A stretch of DNA of 15,182 nt from Mailhella sp. (GTDB lineage Bacteria > Desulfobacterota > Desulfovibrionia > Desulfovibrionales > Desulfovibrionaceae). Position numbers and translations under genes: made by a program. Below, piece by piece: positions 6,861 through 15,131 of this stretch. The stretch is taken from contig JAFQPD010000104.1 of assembly GCA_017411945.1 (NCBI GenBank), forward strand, positions 1-15,182. Direction: 5' to 3'. Position 1 is the stretch's first letter. The number at the start of each line of letters is the position of its first letter. The notes under the pieces were generated by a model. That model was not told the origin of the DNA. It searched no databases and saw only the letters and a program-made list of their open reading frames with translations.

Positions 6861-8486
6861 TCAGCCTCTCCCCTCTCCCTGCTCGTCGCCGGCCATGCGC
6901 TTGAGCTCGGCTTCGCGCCCGGCTTCGTCGAGGGGGCGGCAGAGGGTGAAGGTCTCTTCTCCGCGCACTTCCTTATTCACATGGAAATGCTGCGCGGCGC
7001 GGGCCGCGAGCTGGGGCCAGTGCGTGATGAGGAGGAGCTGCCGGCGCGAGGCGAGGTGTTCGAGGCGTTCGGCAACGCGGTTCAGCGTGATGCCGCCGAC
7101 ACCGGAATCCACCTCGTCGAAAATGAGCGTGGCATCCTCGCCGGCGGAACGCACGCCTACCACAGCCAGCAGGAAGCGGGAAAGCTCGCCTCCGGAAGCT
7201 ATCTTATCGAGGGGCTGGGGACGCATGCCGGGGTTCGGGGCCCAGAGCAGGCGATAGCGTTCCTCGATGCAGGCCGGGCATACCGCCTTCACCTTGTCCA
7301 TGACCTGGGGCCACACTTCCACGGGAGTGGCTTCCGGCTCGACGTGCACGCGCTCGCTGAAGCCAAGGCCCGCCAATTCCTTCTCAAGGGAAGAGCAGAA
7401 GCTGGCGGCGGCTTCACGGCGCAGGGCATTGCATTCTTCAAGCACCGCATGAAGTTTTCGCGCAAGCTCGCGCTCCTGCTTCTCGAAGCGGTGCAGCTCA
7501 AGGCCGCAGGCGTCGAGGAAGGAGAGGTTCTCGCCTATCTCGTCCTGGAGCTTCAGTATTTCCGGGATAGTGCGGCGCAGCCGACGCTTGAGCTGCGCCA
7601 GCTCGTACAGGCGGGATTCCAGCTCGTCGGGGTCGTATTCTCCAGCGGCGGAAGGCACAGTGCGGAAGCGGCGCGTGAGCTCGCGGGACTCTTCCTGAAA
7701 ATCGCGCAGGGCCTCGAGCGACGGAGCGAAGCTCTCATCCTCTGCGGCGAGGGAGGCCAGAAGGCGTTCGAGCTCTCCAAGCTGCTCGCCTATGCCCGGG
7801 CCTTCGCCGCCAAGCATGAGCCCCAGGCCCTGCTCGTACTGCGAACGGATGCGCTCCGTGCTCCTGAGCTTGGCACGGGCCTCCTCAAGGCGTTCCTCCT
7901 CGCCTTCTTCGGGGGCGACCTTCTCTATCTCCTTCTGCTGCATCTCAAGGAGTTCGCGCTTCTCGCTGAGCATCTCCATACGCGCCAGCAGGGCACGCTT
8001 CTGCTCAGCCACGTCCTTGAGTTCGCGGAGCAGGGAATCCTTGCGGGCAACGAGAGACGGGTCGGGCAGGAAGGCGTCGATGAGCGAAGCCTGATAGGCG
8101 GGCTGGAGCAGCTTCTGCTGGCCGTGCTGGCTCACATGGAAGAGCAGTTCGGGGCGCAGGGCGCGCACTGCATCCTGCGAGGTGAGGGAGCCGTTCAGAA
8201 AAAAATGGCTGCGGCCAGAAGCGGCGGAAAGCTCGCGGCGGAGCACCACTTCCTCTTCCACGCCTTCGGCGCTGCGGCGGGTGAAAAGGGCCTCGACCTG
8301 AGCCTTGTCGCGCCCGGGGCGCACCATATCGGTGGCGAGCTTGTCGCCAAGCACGAAATTGATGGCCTTGAGTATGAAGCTCTTGCCCGCGCCAGTCTCG
8401 CCGGTGAGGGCGTTCATGCCGGCGCCGAATTCCAGCTCCATGTCGTCGATGAGCGCGAGGCCGCGTATGCGAAGATATTCCAGCAT
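6861..8486 (-). CDS. recN: DNA repair protein RecN
   Basis: RecN is an SMC-like ATPase that holds DNA ends together during recombinational repair of double-strand breaks. From ATG 8486 the product is 541 residues, close to the usual 550. The N-terminal MLEYLRIRGLALID segment is typical of RecN; the Walker A motif GETGAGKS is at 29-36. A long charged coiled-coil region fills the middle. The C-terminal half has the ABC signature SGGE (431-434), Walker B LIFDEVDSGVGG (454-465) and the LITHWPQ switch (486-492). The frame is open to 8543, but the extra 19 residues have no family match. GGTGG lies just upstream of ATG 8486. It follows ettA on the same strand after 276 bases with several hairpins, so it may have its own promoter. 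Confidence 0.95.
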   Translation of the reverse strand: MLEYLRIRGLALIDDMELEFGAGMNALTGETGAGKSFILKAINFVLGDKLATDMVRPGRDKAQVEALFTRRSAEGVEEEVVLRRELSAASGRSHFFLNGSLTSQDAVRALRPELLFHVSQHGQQKLLQPAYQASLIDAFLPDPSLVARKDSLLRELKDVAEQKRALLARMEMLSEKRELLEMQQKEIEKVAPEEGEEERLEEARAKLRSTERIRSQYEQGLGLMLGGEGPGIGEQLGELERLLASLAAEDESFAPSLEALRDFQEESRELTRRFRTVPSAAGEYDPDELESRLYELAQLKRRLRRTIPEILKLQDEIGENLSFLDACGLELHRFEKQERELARKLHAVLEECNALRREAAASFCSSLEKELAGLGFSERVHVEPEATPVEVWPQVMDKVKAVCPACIEERYRLLWAPNPGMRPQPLDKIASGGELSRFLLAVVGVRSAGEDATLIFDEVDSGVGGITLNRVAERLEHLASRRQLLLITHWPQLAARAAQHFHVNKEVRGEETFTLCRPLDEAGREAELKRMAGDEQGEGRG

Positions 8487-8555
8487 GGTCCACCAGCGGG
8501 TTGAGATGGGGGCGCATGGCCCGACCTCTCTTTTCTTCGCCAAAAAATAAAAAAA

Positions 8556-8596
8556 GTCAAGTTTTAGTTTATATCATAAATAAACCAAAACTTGAC
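8556..8596 (-). terminator. AT-rich 17-bp inverted repeat followed by T7 (terminator or operator)
   Basis: Arms 8556-8572 and 8580-8596 are complementary at 16 of 17 positions (GTCAAGTTTT, one mismatch, GTTTAT), with a seven-base centre. On the minus strand the hairpin runs straight into TTTTTTTATTTTTT (8555-8542), as in an intrinsic terminator; it could end the ettA transcript before recN. The low GC of this island stands out in a GC-rich region. It also lies where a recN promoter or operator would be, so a protein-binding dyad is an alternative. Confidence 0.55.
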
Positions 8597-8623
8597 CAGT
8601 TCTAAATTGCCAATGAAGGACTG

Positions 8624-8659
8624 CGGGCAGGCGCAGCACAAAGCTCCCCTCCTGCCCGA
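8624..8659. repeat. Hairpin in the ettA-recN gap
   Basis: CGGGCAGG (8624-8631) and CCTGCCCG (8652-8659) are perfectly complementary, 20 bases apart. No T run follows on either strand, so it is not a standard terminator. Confidence 0.45.
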
Positions 8660-8691
8660 ACAGCGGCCTTTGGACTACGGGAGGGAGCGAG

Positions 8692-8738
8692 AGGCAGGGA
8701 AGAAAGCCGTTCTCCGGAAAGGCTTCTCCCCTGCCTCG
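8692..8738. repeat. Long hairpin just after ettA
   Basis: GAGGCAGGG (8692-8700) pairs with CCCTGCCTC (8730-8738). After one mismatch the stem continues through AGAAAGCC (8702-8709) against GGCTTCT (8722-8728) with one bulge. It starts 24 bases past the ettA stop codon and lacks a T run. A role as a 3' mRNA stabiliser or an imperfect terminator is possible. Confidence 0.5.
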
Positions 8739-8762
8739 ACAATAGCGTATCCGCCGAGCCGC

Positions 8763-10448
<1,686 letters not shown>

Positions 10449-10475
10449 AGATGTTCCATGAATGTTTTTCGCCTT

Positions 10476-10490
10476 CCGGGAGGAGCCCGG
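10476..10490 (-). promoter_or_regulatory. Small hairpin in the ettA 5' leader
   Basis: CCGGG (10476-10480) and CCCGG (10486-10490) form a five-pair stem. On the minus (ettA) strand the loop reads CTCCT, an anti-Shine-Dalgarno-like sequence, 27 bases before the start codon. Function is speculative. Confidence 0.3.
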
Positions 10491-10548
10491 ATGGCAGACA
10501 ATCAACGTTCAGTTTTACAGATGGAGCGCGACTTGTCCAGAGCTAAGT

Positions 10549-10665
10549 GCCTGCGAAAATGCCGGGAGGAAGAAGCCCCTGCCCTGCCGCAGCGAGGCGG
10601 GCGGCCCTCCCGAACCTCCATTCCCGCAAAGGCGCGCCAGTCACCGCATTGCAGGCTTTCGCAGG
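10549..10665. other. Nested inverted-repeat structure between ettA and greA
   Basis: CCTGCGAAA (10550-10558) and TTTCGCAGG (10657-10665) are a perfect nine-base inverted pair 98 bases apart. Inside, CGGGAGG (10563-10569) pairs with CCTCCCG (10606-10612), and within that GCCC-T-GCC can pair with GGCGGGC. The result is a closed outer helix with at least one branched arm, lying between divergent genes and just upstream of the greA promoter. No open frame here looks like a gene. It could be a small RNA, a leader element or a chance product of high GC; no known RNA family is recognised. Confidence 0.35.
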
Positions 10666-10674
10666 GCTAAGGGA

Positions 10675-10703
10675 TTGACTTATCCCTGCTCCCGGCCTAT
10701 ATT
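10675..10703 (+). promoter_or_regulatory. Sigma-70-type promoter of greA
   Basis: TTGACT (10675-10680) and TATATT (10698-10703) are separated by exactly 17 bases, close to the consensus. Transcription should start near 10710, giving a leader of about 84 bases before the greA start codon. It is the best-matching promoter in the window. Confidence 0.8.
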
Positions 10704-10722
10704 GCCCGAAAGAAATAGATGT

Positions 10723-10768
10723 CCCGCCGCCTCGAAGCCCCCCTTCGAGAAGTCGGGCCTCTTTTTTT
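10723..10768 (+). terminator. Attenuator-like hairpin with T7 in the greA leader
   Basis: CTCGAAG (10731-10737) pairs perfectly with CTTCGAG (10743-10749) around CCCCC. An outer CCCG (10723-10726) can pair with CGGG (10754-10757), and CCTC plus T7 (10762-10768) follows. It lies between the predicted transcription start and the greA start, so it could end transcription early and release a short leader RNA. E. coli greA has a comparable leader RNA (GraL), but no sequence homology is claimed. Confidence 0.6.
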
Positions 10769-10793
10769 GCATTTCATTTTTAAAGGTGAAGAC

Positions 10794-11273
10794 ATGAGCA
10801 CGCCTATTTCCGTTCAGGGCTACAAGAAGCTGGAAAGAGAACTTGAAGCCCTCAAGAAGGAACGCCCCGCCGTCATCCAGGCCATCAAGGACGCCCGTGA
10901 AGAAGGCGACCTGCGCGAAAACGCCGGCTACGACGCCGCCCGCGAACGTCAGGGCTTCCTCGAAGCGCGCATCAACTACATCGAGTCTCAGCTGCCCCAG
11001 TACACTGTCATCGACCTCGACACCCTGAGCGGCGACCGCGTGACCTTCGGCGCCACCGTGCACGTCGTGGACGTGGACACCGATGCCGAGACCCAGTTCA
11101 CCCTGCTCGGTCCTGATGAAGCGGACTTCGCCAAGGGCTCCATCTCCGTCAATTCCCCTGTGGGCCGCGCCCTTCTGGGCCACGAAGTGGGCGACGAGAT
11201 CACCATCGACATCCCCCGCGGCCGCGTGACCTACGAGATCACCGAGATCGAATTCCACGGCGTGCAGGACTGA
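10794..11273 (+). CDS. greA: Transcription elongation factor GreA
   Basis: GreA enters the RNA polymerase secondary channel and stimulates cleavage of the backtracked transcript. The 159-residue product matches the usual 158. The N-terminal coiled coil (about 1-75) carries the tip motif EEGDLRENAGYDAARERQ, with acidic D39 and E42 that coordinate the catalytic Mg2+; the C-terminal FKBP-like domain contains TLLGPDEAD and the SPVGRALLGHEVGD block (121-134). Start ATG 10794 follows AAAGGTG at 10782-10788. An in-frame ATG at 10719 is open, but it would translate the leader hairpin and has no family match. The gene stands alone, with its own strong promoter, an attenuator-like leader and a perfect terminator at 11295-11322, divergent from ettA. 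Confidence 0.96.
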   Translation: MSTPISVQGYKKLERELEALKKERPAVIQAIKDAREEGDLRENAGYDAARERQGFLEARINYIESQLPQYTVIDLDTLSGDRVTFGATVHVVDVDTDAETQFTLLGPDEADFAKGSISVNSPVGRALLGHEVGDEITIDIPRGRVTYEITEIEFHGVQD

Positions 11274-11294
11274 TGCCTTTCTGCCGAACAGAAG

Positions 11295-11322
11295 AAAAGC
11301 CTCCGAGAAATCGGAGGCTTTT
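11295..11322. terminator. Bidirectional intrinsic terminator shared by greA and recJ
   Basis: AAAAGCCTCCGA (11295-11306) and TCGGAGGCTTTT (11311-11322) form a perfect 12-pair stem with a GAAA tetraloop. It reads as an intrinsic terminator on both strands and lies between the converging greA and recJ 3' ends. Confidence 0.92.
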
Positions 11323-11348
11323 CTGCGTACTGAGCTTTCCCGCAGGGG

Positions 11349-13073
11349 CTAGAGCAGCTTCCAGTCGCGTATCCTTACGTTCACGCTGGCTGCGCCGTTG
11401 TACATGTCTATGGAGGGGCTGTAGGCAAGGCGCATGCGGCGGCCTTCGAGGTCGGCCGGGAATTCCTCGGCCTGACGCCACGCCTTGGCCTGAAGGGTCA
11501 CGCCGCAGGTCTCGTCCTCAAGTTCCAGCATCACATGGTTGCGCTGGGGGCCGAAGAGGCGGCGCCGCTTCACCACGAGGGGCGGCGACTGGAACACGGG
11601 TTCGGGGTTGCCCACGCCGAAGGGCTGCATGAGTTCGAGCTCGCGCAGGAATATCTGGTCGGAAGCGGTGCGGAAGTCCAGCACGTCGTCCACCATCTGC
11701 ACCGCGGGCACGGGCTCGGAGCCAAGGGCTTCCCGCACCACGGAAAGGAACTTCCCCTTGAACTCGGCAAGGCGGGAAGGGGCAACGCGCACGCCTGCGG
11801 CCATGCGGTGCCCGCCGTAGCCTTCCAGCGTGTCGGCGCAGGCCGCAAGGCCGCCGTGCAGGTCGAACTCGCTGATGGAGCGGCCCGAGCCCTTGAGGCT
11901 GGAGCCGTCGCGGCAGAGCACGAGCGTGGGCTTATGGTACTTGTCCACGAGGCGGGAGGCGACGATGCCGATGACGCCCTGGTTCCAGTCTTCCCCGGCG
12001 ATGACGAGGGCGGGCTCGTCCTTCTCGGCTTCGGCCTGAACAAGGGCTTCCTCGGTGATGCGCTCCTCTTCGGAGCGGCGCAGATTGTTGAAGGCGTCCA
12101 GCTCGCGGGCCAGGTCGGCGGCTTCGTCGAAGGTGCGGGCGCGCAGGAGGGCGAGGGCCGTTTCGGCGGAAGCCACGCGGCCTGCGGCGTTGATGCGCGG
12201 GGCGAGGCTGAACACCACCTGGCCAGCACCCAGCGTGGCCAGCGGAGCGAAGCCGCTCACGGCCTTGAGCTCGGAAATGCCCGGCCTCTTGGCCTCGGCG
12301 ATGATGAGCAGGCCGTTCTTCACGAGTATGCGGTTCTGCCCTTCCAGCTCCACAAGGTCGGCCAGAGTGCCCAGGGCCACGAGGTCGAGCACGCGGCGCA
12401 TGTCCATCTTCGGGGTCCCGCCTTCGGAAAGGCGGGCGTTCAGCTCGCACATGAGCAGGAAGGTCACGCCCACGCCGGCAAGGCCCTTGCAGGGGCAGTC
12501 CCCCAGCTTGGGGTTGCAGAGCACATTGGCGCGGGGCAGTTCTTCGGGCGGGAGGTGATGATCGGTGACGACCACGGTCATGCCCAGCTCGCGGGCGCGG
12601 GCTATGGCGGCCCCGTCGGAGATGCCGCAGTCCACGGTGAGCAGGAGCTCGGCCCCCTTGGCATGGAGGGCTTCCACCCCTGCGGCGTTCATGCCGTAGC
12701 CTTCCTCGCGGCGGTCGGGCAGATGCCAGAGGCCGCTGAAGCCGTGATGCTCCAGCACTTCGAGCACGATTGCGGTGCTGGTCACGCCGTCGGCGTCGTA
12801 GTCGCCCCACACGGCGAGCTTCTTCCCTGCGCGCAGGCCTTCGGCCAGAACGCGGGCGGCTTCCTTCATGCCGGGCCATTCATCAGGCCGGGCAAGGTAC
12901 TTGAGGCGCGGGCTCAGATATTCCTCAAGCTGGGCGGGCTCGTCGAGGCCGCGAAGCCAGAGCAGACGCGCCAGCTTCAGGGAGATGCCAAGGCGGTCCG
13001 CAAGGGTGTCGAAGTACGGCGGCAAGTCTTTCGCGCCGTCTTTCCTCGTTCGGAATATCCAGTTCTTTGCCAT
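11349..13073 (-). CDS. recJ: Single-stranded-DNA-specific 5'-3' exonuclease RecJ
   Basis: RecJ degrades single-stranded DNA 5' to 3' in recombination and mismatch repair, using two metal ions. The 574-residue product is of normal length. DHH-family motifs are present: VWGDYDADG (88-96), LTVDCGISD (145-153), VVTDHHLPPEE (168-178), GTLADLVEL (235-243) and, in the DHHA1 domain, GGHRMAAGV (420-428). PFGVGNPEPVF (484-494) marks the OB-fold part. Start ATG 13073 follows AAAAGG; only nine bases separate it from the gmk stop, so it is probably the last gene of the yicC-remA-gmk-recJ operon. The segment at 186-195 has three cysteines (CNPKLGDCPC) in a loop where relatives usually have few; no zinc site is claimed. 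Ends before the shared terminator at 11295-11322. Confidence 0.95.
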   Translation of the reverse strand: MAKNWIFRTRKDGAKDLPPYFDTLADRLGISLKLARLLWLRGLDEPAQLEEYLSPRLKYLARPDEWPGMKEAARVLAEGLRAGKKLAVWGDYDADGVTSTAIVLEVLEHHGFSGLWHLPDRREEGYGMNAAGVEALHAKGAELLLTVDCGISDGAAIARARELGMTVVVTDHHLPPEELPRANVLCNPKLGDCPCKGLAGVGVTFLLMCELNARLSEGGTPKMDMRRVLDLVALGTLADLVELEGQNRILVKNGLLIIAEAKRPGISELKAVSGFAPLATLGAGQVVFSLAPRINAAGRVASAETALALLRARTFDEAADLARELDAFNNLRRSEEERITEEALVQAEAEKDEPALVIAGEDWNQGVIGIVASRLVDKYHKPTLVLCRDGSSLKGSGRSISEFDLHGGLAACADTLEGYGGHRMAAGVRVAPSRLAEFKGKFLSVVREALGSEPVPAVQMVDDVLDFRTASDQIFLRELELMQPFGVGNPEPVFQSPPLVVKRRRLFGPQRNHVMLELEDETCGVTLQAKAWRQAEEFPADLEGRRMRLAYSPSIDMYNGAASVNVRIRDWKLL

Positions 13074-13082
13074 AGATACCTT

Positions 13083-13703
13083 TTATTTTCCGCAGATGGC
13101 GCGGGCCAGCTGAGGCTGGAGAGAGGGCTGGAGCGTGGACGCCAGGTAGAAGGAGCGCAGCTGGTCGTAGGCGGTGTCGAGGTCGTCGTTGACGATGATG
13201 GCGTCGAACCAGTGGCTGCTCATGATCTCGCTGCGGGCGTTGGCGAGGCGCAGGCGTATGGCCTCCTCGCTGTCCGTGCCGCGGCCGCGCAGGCGGCGTT
13301 CCAGCTCTTCGAGGGAAGGGGGCAGAATGAACACGAAGCGGGCTTCGGGCAGGGAGAGCGAAAGCTGGGCCGCGCCCTGCACGTCGATGTCAAAGAGCAT
13401 GTCCTTGCCCTGGGCGAGGCGGTCCTGCACGGGCTTGAGCGGCGTGCCGTAGAAGTTGCCATGCACCTCGGCCCATTCGGCGAAGTAGCCGAGGCCGCGG
13501 CGGTCGATGAACGTATCGCGGTCGAGGAAGATGTAGTCCACGCCGTCCTGCTCATTGCCGCGCGGCTTGCGGGTGGTGCAGGAGATGGAGAATTCCATGG
13601 GGAACTCGGCGGTGAGGCGGCCCACCAGCGTGGACTTGCCCGCGCCGGAAGGGGCGCAGATGACAAGCGGGAGGCCGCGGCGCAGGCCCTGTTCTATGCT
13701 CAT
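13083..13703 (-). CDS. gmk: Guanylate kinase
   Basis: Phosphorylates GMP to GDP with ATP, feeding GTP, dGTP and (p)ppGpp pools; cytoplasmic. The 206-residue product has the P-loop APSGAGKS (17-24), the GMP-binding CTTRKPR (42-48) with DGVDYIF (53-59), FYGTP (84-88), the DIDVQGA block (105-111) and the lid RGTDSEE (141-147). Start ATG 13703 overlaps the remA stop as ATGA (four bases), which implies translational coupling; GAGGACG in the remA end serves as ribosome binding site. The frame is open upstream, but that part is a shadow of remA in another frame. Gmk after remA is the usual order in bacteria that have DUF370 proteins. Confidence 0.97.
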   Translation of the reverse strand: MSIEQGLRRGLPLVICAPSGAGKSTLVGRLTAEFPMEFSISCTTRKPRGNEQDGVDYIFLDRDTFIDRRGLGYFAEWAEVHGNFYGTPLKPVQDRLAQGKDMLFDIDVQGAAQLSLSLPEARFVFILPPSLEELERRLRGRGTDSEEAIRLRLANARSEIMSSHWFDAIIVNDDLDTAYDQLRSFYLASTLQPSLQPQLARAICGK

Positions 13704-13990
13704 ATGTCGTCCTCGTCTTCGTAATCGTTGGAGGTATCGGCCGGGCCGGACTGCGCGAAACGCTGGCCCAGGGTATCGGCCGAGATGGCCGAGAGTATGA
13801 CGTGGTTGGAGTCTGTGACAAGTATGGCGCGGGTCTTCCTGCCCTGCGAAACGTCCACGAGGCGGCCTTCGGCCTTGGCGTCGTCGCGCAGGCGGCGCAT
13901 GGGCGAGGAAAGCGGGTTCACGATGGCCACCACGCGGGAGGCCAGAACGTAATTGCCGAAGCCGACGTTGACGAGCTGCTGACCGGCCAT
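13700..13990 (-). CDS. remA: RemA/DUF370 family DNA-binding regulatory protein
   Basis: A 96-residue DUF370 protein. In Bacillus subtilis RemA is a DNA-binding, ring-forming activator of biofilm matrix and osmoprotection genes; in Gram-negative bacteria its role is mostly untested. Family features: LVNVGFGNYVLASRVVAIVNPLSSP at the N-terminus, the R-R motif MRRLRDDAK, VDVSQGRKTRAILVTDSNHVILS in the centre. The last 15 or so residues form an acidic tail (DYEDEDD) not needed for the fold. Start ATG 13990 lies three bases after the yicC stop, with GGAG at 14000-13997 inside the yicC 3' end. The stop overlaps gmk by four bases. It is part of the conserved yicC-remA-gmk cluster. Confidence 0.93.
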   Translation of the reverse strand: MAGQQLVNVGFGNYVLASRVVAIVNPLSSPMRRLRDDAKAEGRLVDVSQGRKTRAILVTDSNHVILSAISADTLGQRFAQSGPADTSNDYEDEDDI

Positions 13991-13993
13991 GCC

Positions 13994-14872
13994 CTACTCC
14001 AGATTCTGCACCTGTTCGCGGCACTTCTCGAGTTCGTTCTTGCAGTCCACCACGATGCGGGAAACGTGCTGATCCTGAATCTTGTTGCCGCAGGTGTTGA
14101 TCTCGCGGAAGGATTCCTGAAGCGTGAAGTCGAGCTTGCGGCCGGCGTCCTCACCGCTTTCCATGAGGGAGGCAAGGCGCACGAGGTGCGAGTGCAGGCG
14201 GGTGAGCTCTTCGGAAACGTCCAGCTTGTCGGCCATGATGACCATTTCCTGCAGGAAGCGGCTCTCGTCGAGTTCGCTGCCCATTTCGGCGAGCATGGAG
14301 GCGAGGCGTTCGCGCACCTGTTCGAAGCGGGCGGCCTTTATCTCCGGGGCGCGCTCCTCGATGGCGGATACCCATGCGGCCATGCGGCTGAAGCGGGTCT
14401 CAAGGTCGGCGGCAAGGGCCTGGGCCTCCACCTCGCGGGAATCGTTCCAGTCGGCAAGGGCGGCTTCGAGCCCGTCGGAAAGCGCGCTGAACAGGGCTTC
14501 GTCGTCCTCATCCTGGGCGGAAGTCCAGAGGGCGGACTGGTTCATGAGAGCCATGTAGTTCACATCGAAGATGTCGCCGCGCGAGGAGGCGAAAGCCTTG
14601 ATGGCGTCGAGCATGGCGTTGGCCTGCTCGGCGTCGAAGCTGGCGCGCGCGGCAGCCTGCCGCTGGAGGTTCAGCGAGATCTCCACGCGGCCGCGCGAGG
14701 CGAAGCGGCGCACTATCTTCTCGAAGCGGGCTTCCATGTTGCGGGCCTGCGGGGGGAGCTTCCACTTGAGGTCGAGGAAGCGGCTGTTGACACTGCGGAC
14801 CTCCCAGGTCTGCACCATGTCGGCATCGTCGAGCTGGCTGCGGCCGAAGCCGGTCATACTGCGGAGAGGCAT
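13994..14872 (-). CDS. yicC: YicC family endoribonuclease
   Basis: YicC proteins are metal-dependent endoribonucleases implicated in stress-related RNA turnover (in E. coli, decay of the small RNA RyhB; the B. subtilis relative is YloC). The 292-residue product begins with the family hallmark LRSMTGFGRS and has VRSVNSRFLDLKWKLP (25-40) in the N-terminal domain. The C-terminal DUF1732 domain shows EELTRLHSHLVRL, GRKLDFTLQESFREINTCGNK and the helical end. Start ATG 14872 has AGGAG at 14884-14880, seven bases upstream. It leads the yicC-remA-gmk-recJ operon. Upstream is an AT-rich patch with a TATAAA on the minus strand, then a hairpin array of unknown function. In Firmicutes yicC, remA and gmk are followed by rpoZ; here recJ follows instead. 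Confidence 0.95.
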   Translation of the reverse strand: MPLRSMTGFGRSQLDDADMVQTWEVRSVNSRFLDLKWKLPPQARNMEARFEKIVRRFASRGRVEISLNLQRQAAARASFDAEQANAMLDAIKAFASSRGDIFDVNYMALMNQSALWTSAQDEDDEALFSALSDGLEAALADWNDSREVEAQALAADLETRFSRMAAWVSAIEERAPEIKAARFEQVRERLASMLAEMGSELDESRFLQEMVIMADKLDVSEELTRLHSHLVRLASLMESGEDAGRKLDFTLQESFREINTCGNKIQDQHVSRIVVDCKNELEKCREQVQNLE

Positions 14873-14901
14873 ATCGTTGCTCCTGATAAAATGTGGAGAT
14901 A

Positions 14902-14907
14902 TTTATA
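14902..14907 (-). promoter_or_regulatory. Possible -10 box of the yicC operon
   Basis: TATAAA on the minus strand sits in an AT-rich patch (14884-14917) 30 bases before the yicC start codon. The hexamer 17 bases upstream (CTTCGA) is a poor -35, so the call is weak. Confidence 0.3.
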
Positions 14908-14993
14908 ACTAAAGCAAGTTGCGCTCGAAGTCCCCTTCCTTGACCCCGCCGGAGGCGCCGCGCGGAGCGCGGTTTGGAGCGATGAGCCCACGC

Positions 14994-15008
14994 CGACTGG
15001 AAGTCGGC
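14994..15008. repeat. 15-base palindromic repeat, copy 1
   Basis: CGACTGGAAGTCGGC, containing a CGACT/AGTCG dyad around GGA. An identical copy lies at 15117-15131. Confidence 0.7.
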
Positions 15009-15116
15009 ATGGAGGTGGGCGAAGAGCGGTTGAGGTCACAGCGAAGCGCCGCCGGAACAAGCCGCAGGCTTGTGAGGCGCGATTCGGTCAGGCCTGCGCC
15101 CGAAGGACTCTTGGGT

Positions 15117-15131
15117 CGACTGGAAGTCGGC
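15117..15131. repeat. 15-base palindromic repeat, copy 2
   Basis: Exact copy of 14994-15008 in the same orientation, 123 bases further on, with unrelated flanks that form their own compensating outer pairs (GGG with CCC). Confidence 0.7.

Noticed and set aside
6981..8504. A 507-codon plus-strand frame opposite recN
   Set aside because: Antisense to a complete recN; no domain features.
10549..10665. SRP RNA, 6S RNA or tRNA gene
   Set aside because: No conserved SRP tetraloop/GGAAGCAGCC-like motif, no 6S-sized rod with a central bubble, and no cloverleaf or T-loop sequence could be found.
10719..10793. N-terminal extension of greA from an in-frame ATG at 10719
   Set aside because: It would translate the leader hairpin and T run, adds 25 residues foreign to GreA, and starts within about nine bases of the predicted transcript start; ATG 10794 has a proper ribosome binding site.
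11535..13724. A 729-codon plus-strand open frame covering recJ and gmk
   Set aside because: Antisense shadow of two well-recognised genes; no recognisable domain and composition typical of reverse-strand GC-rich frames.
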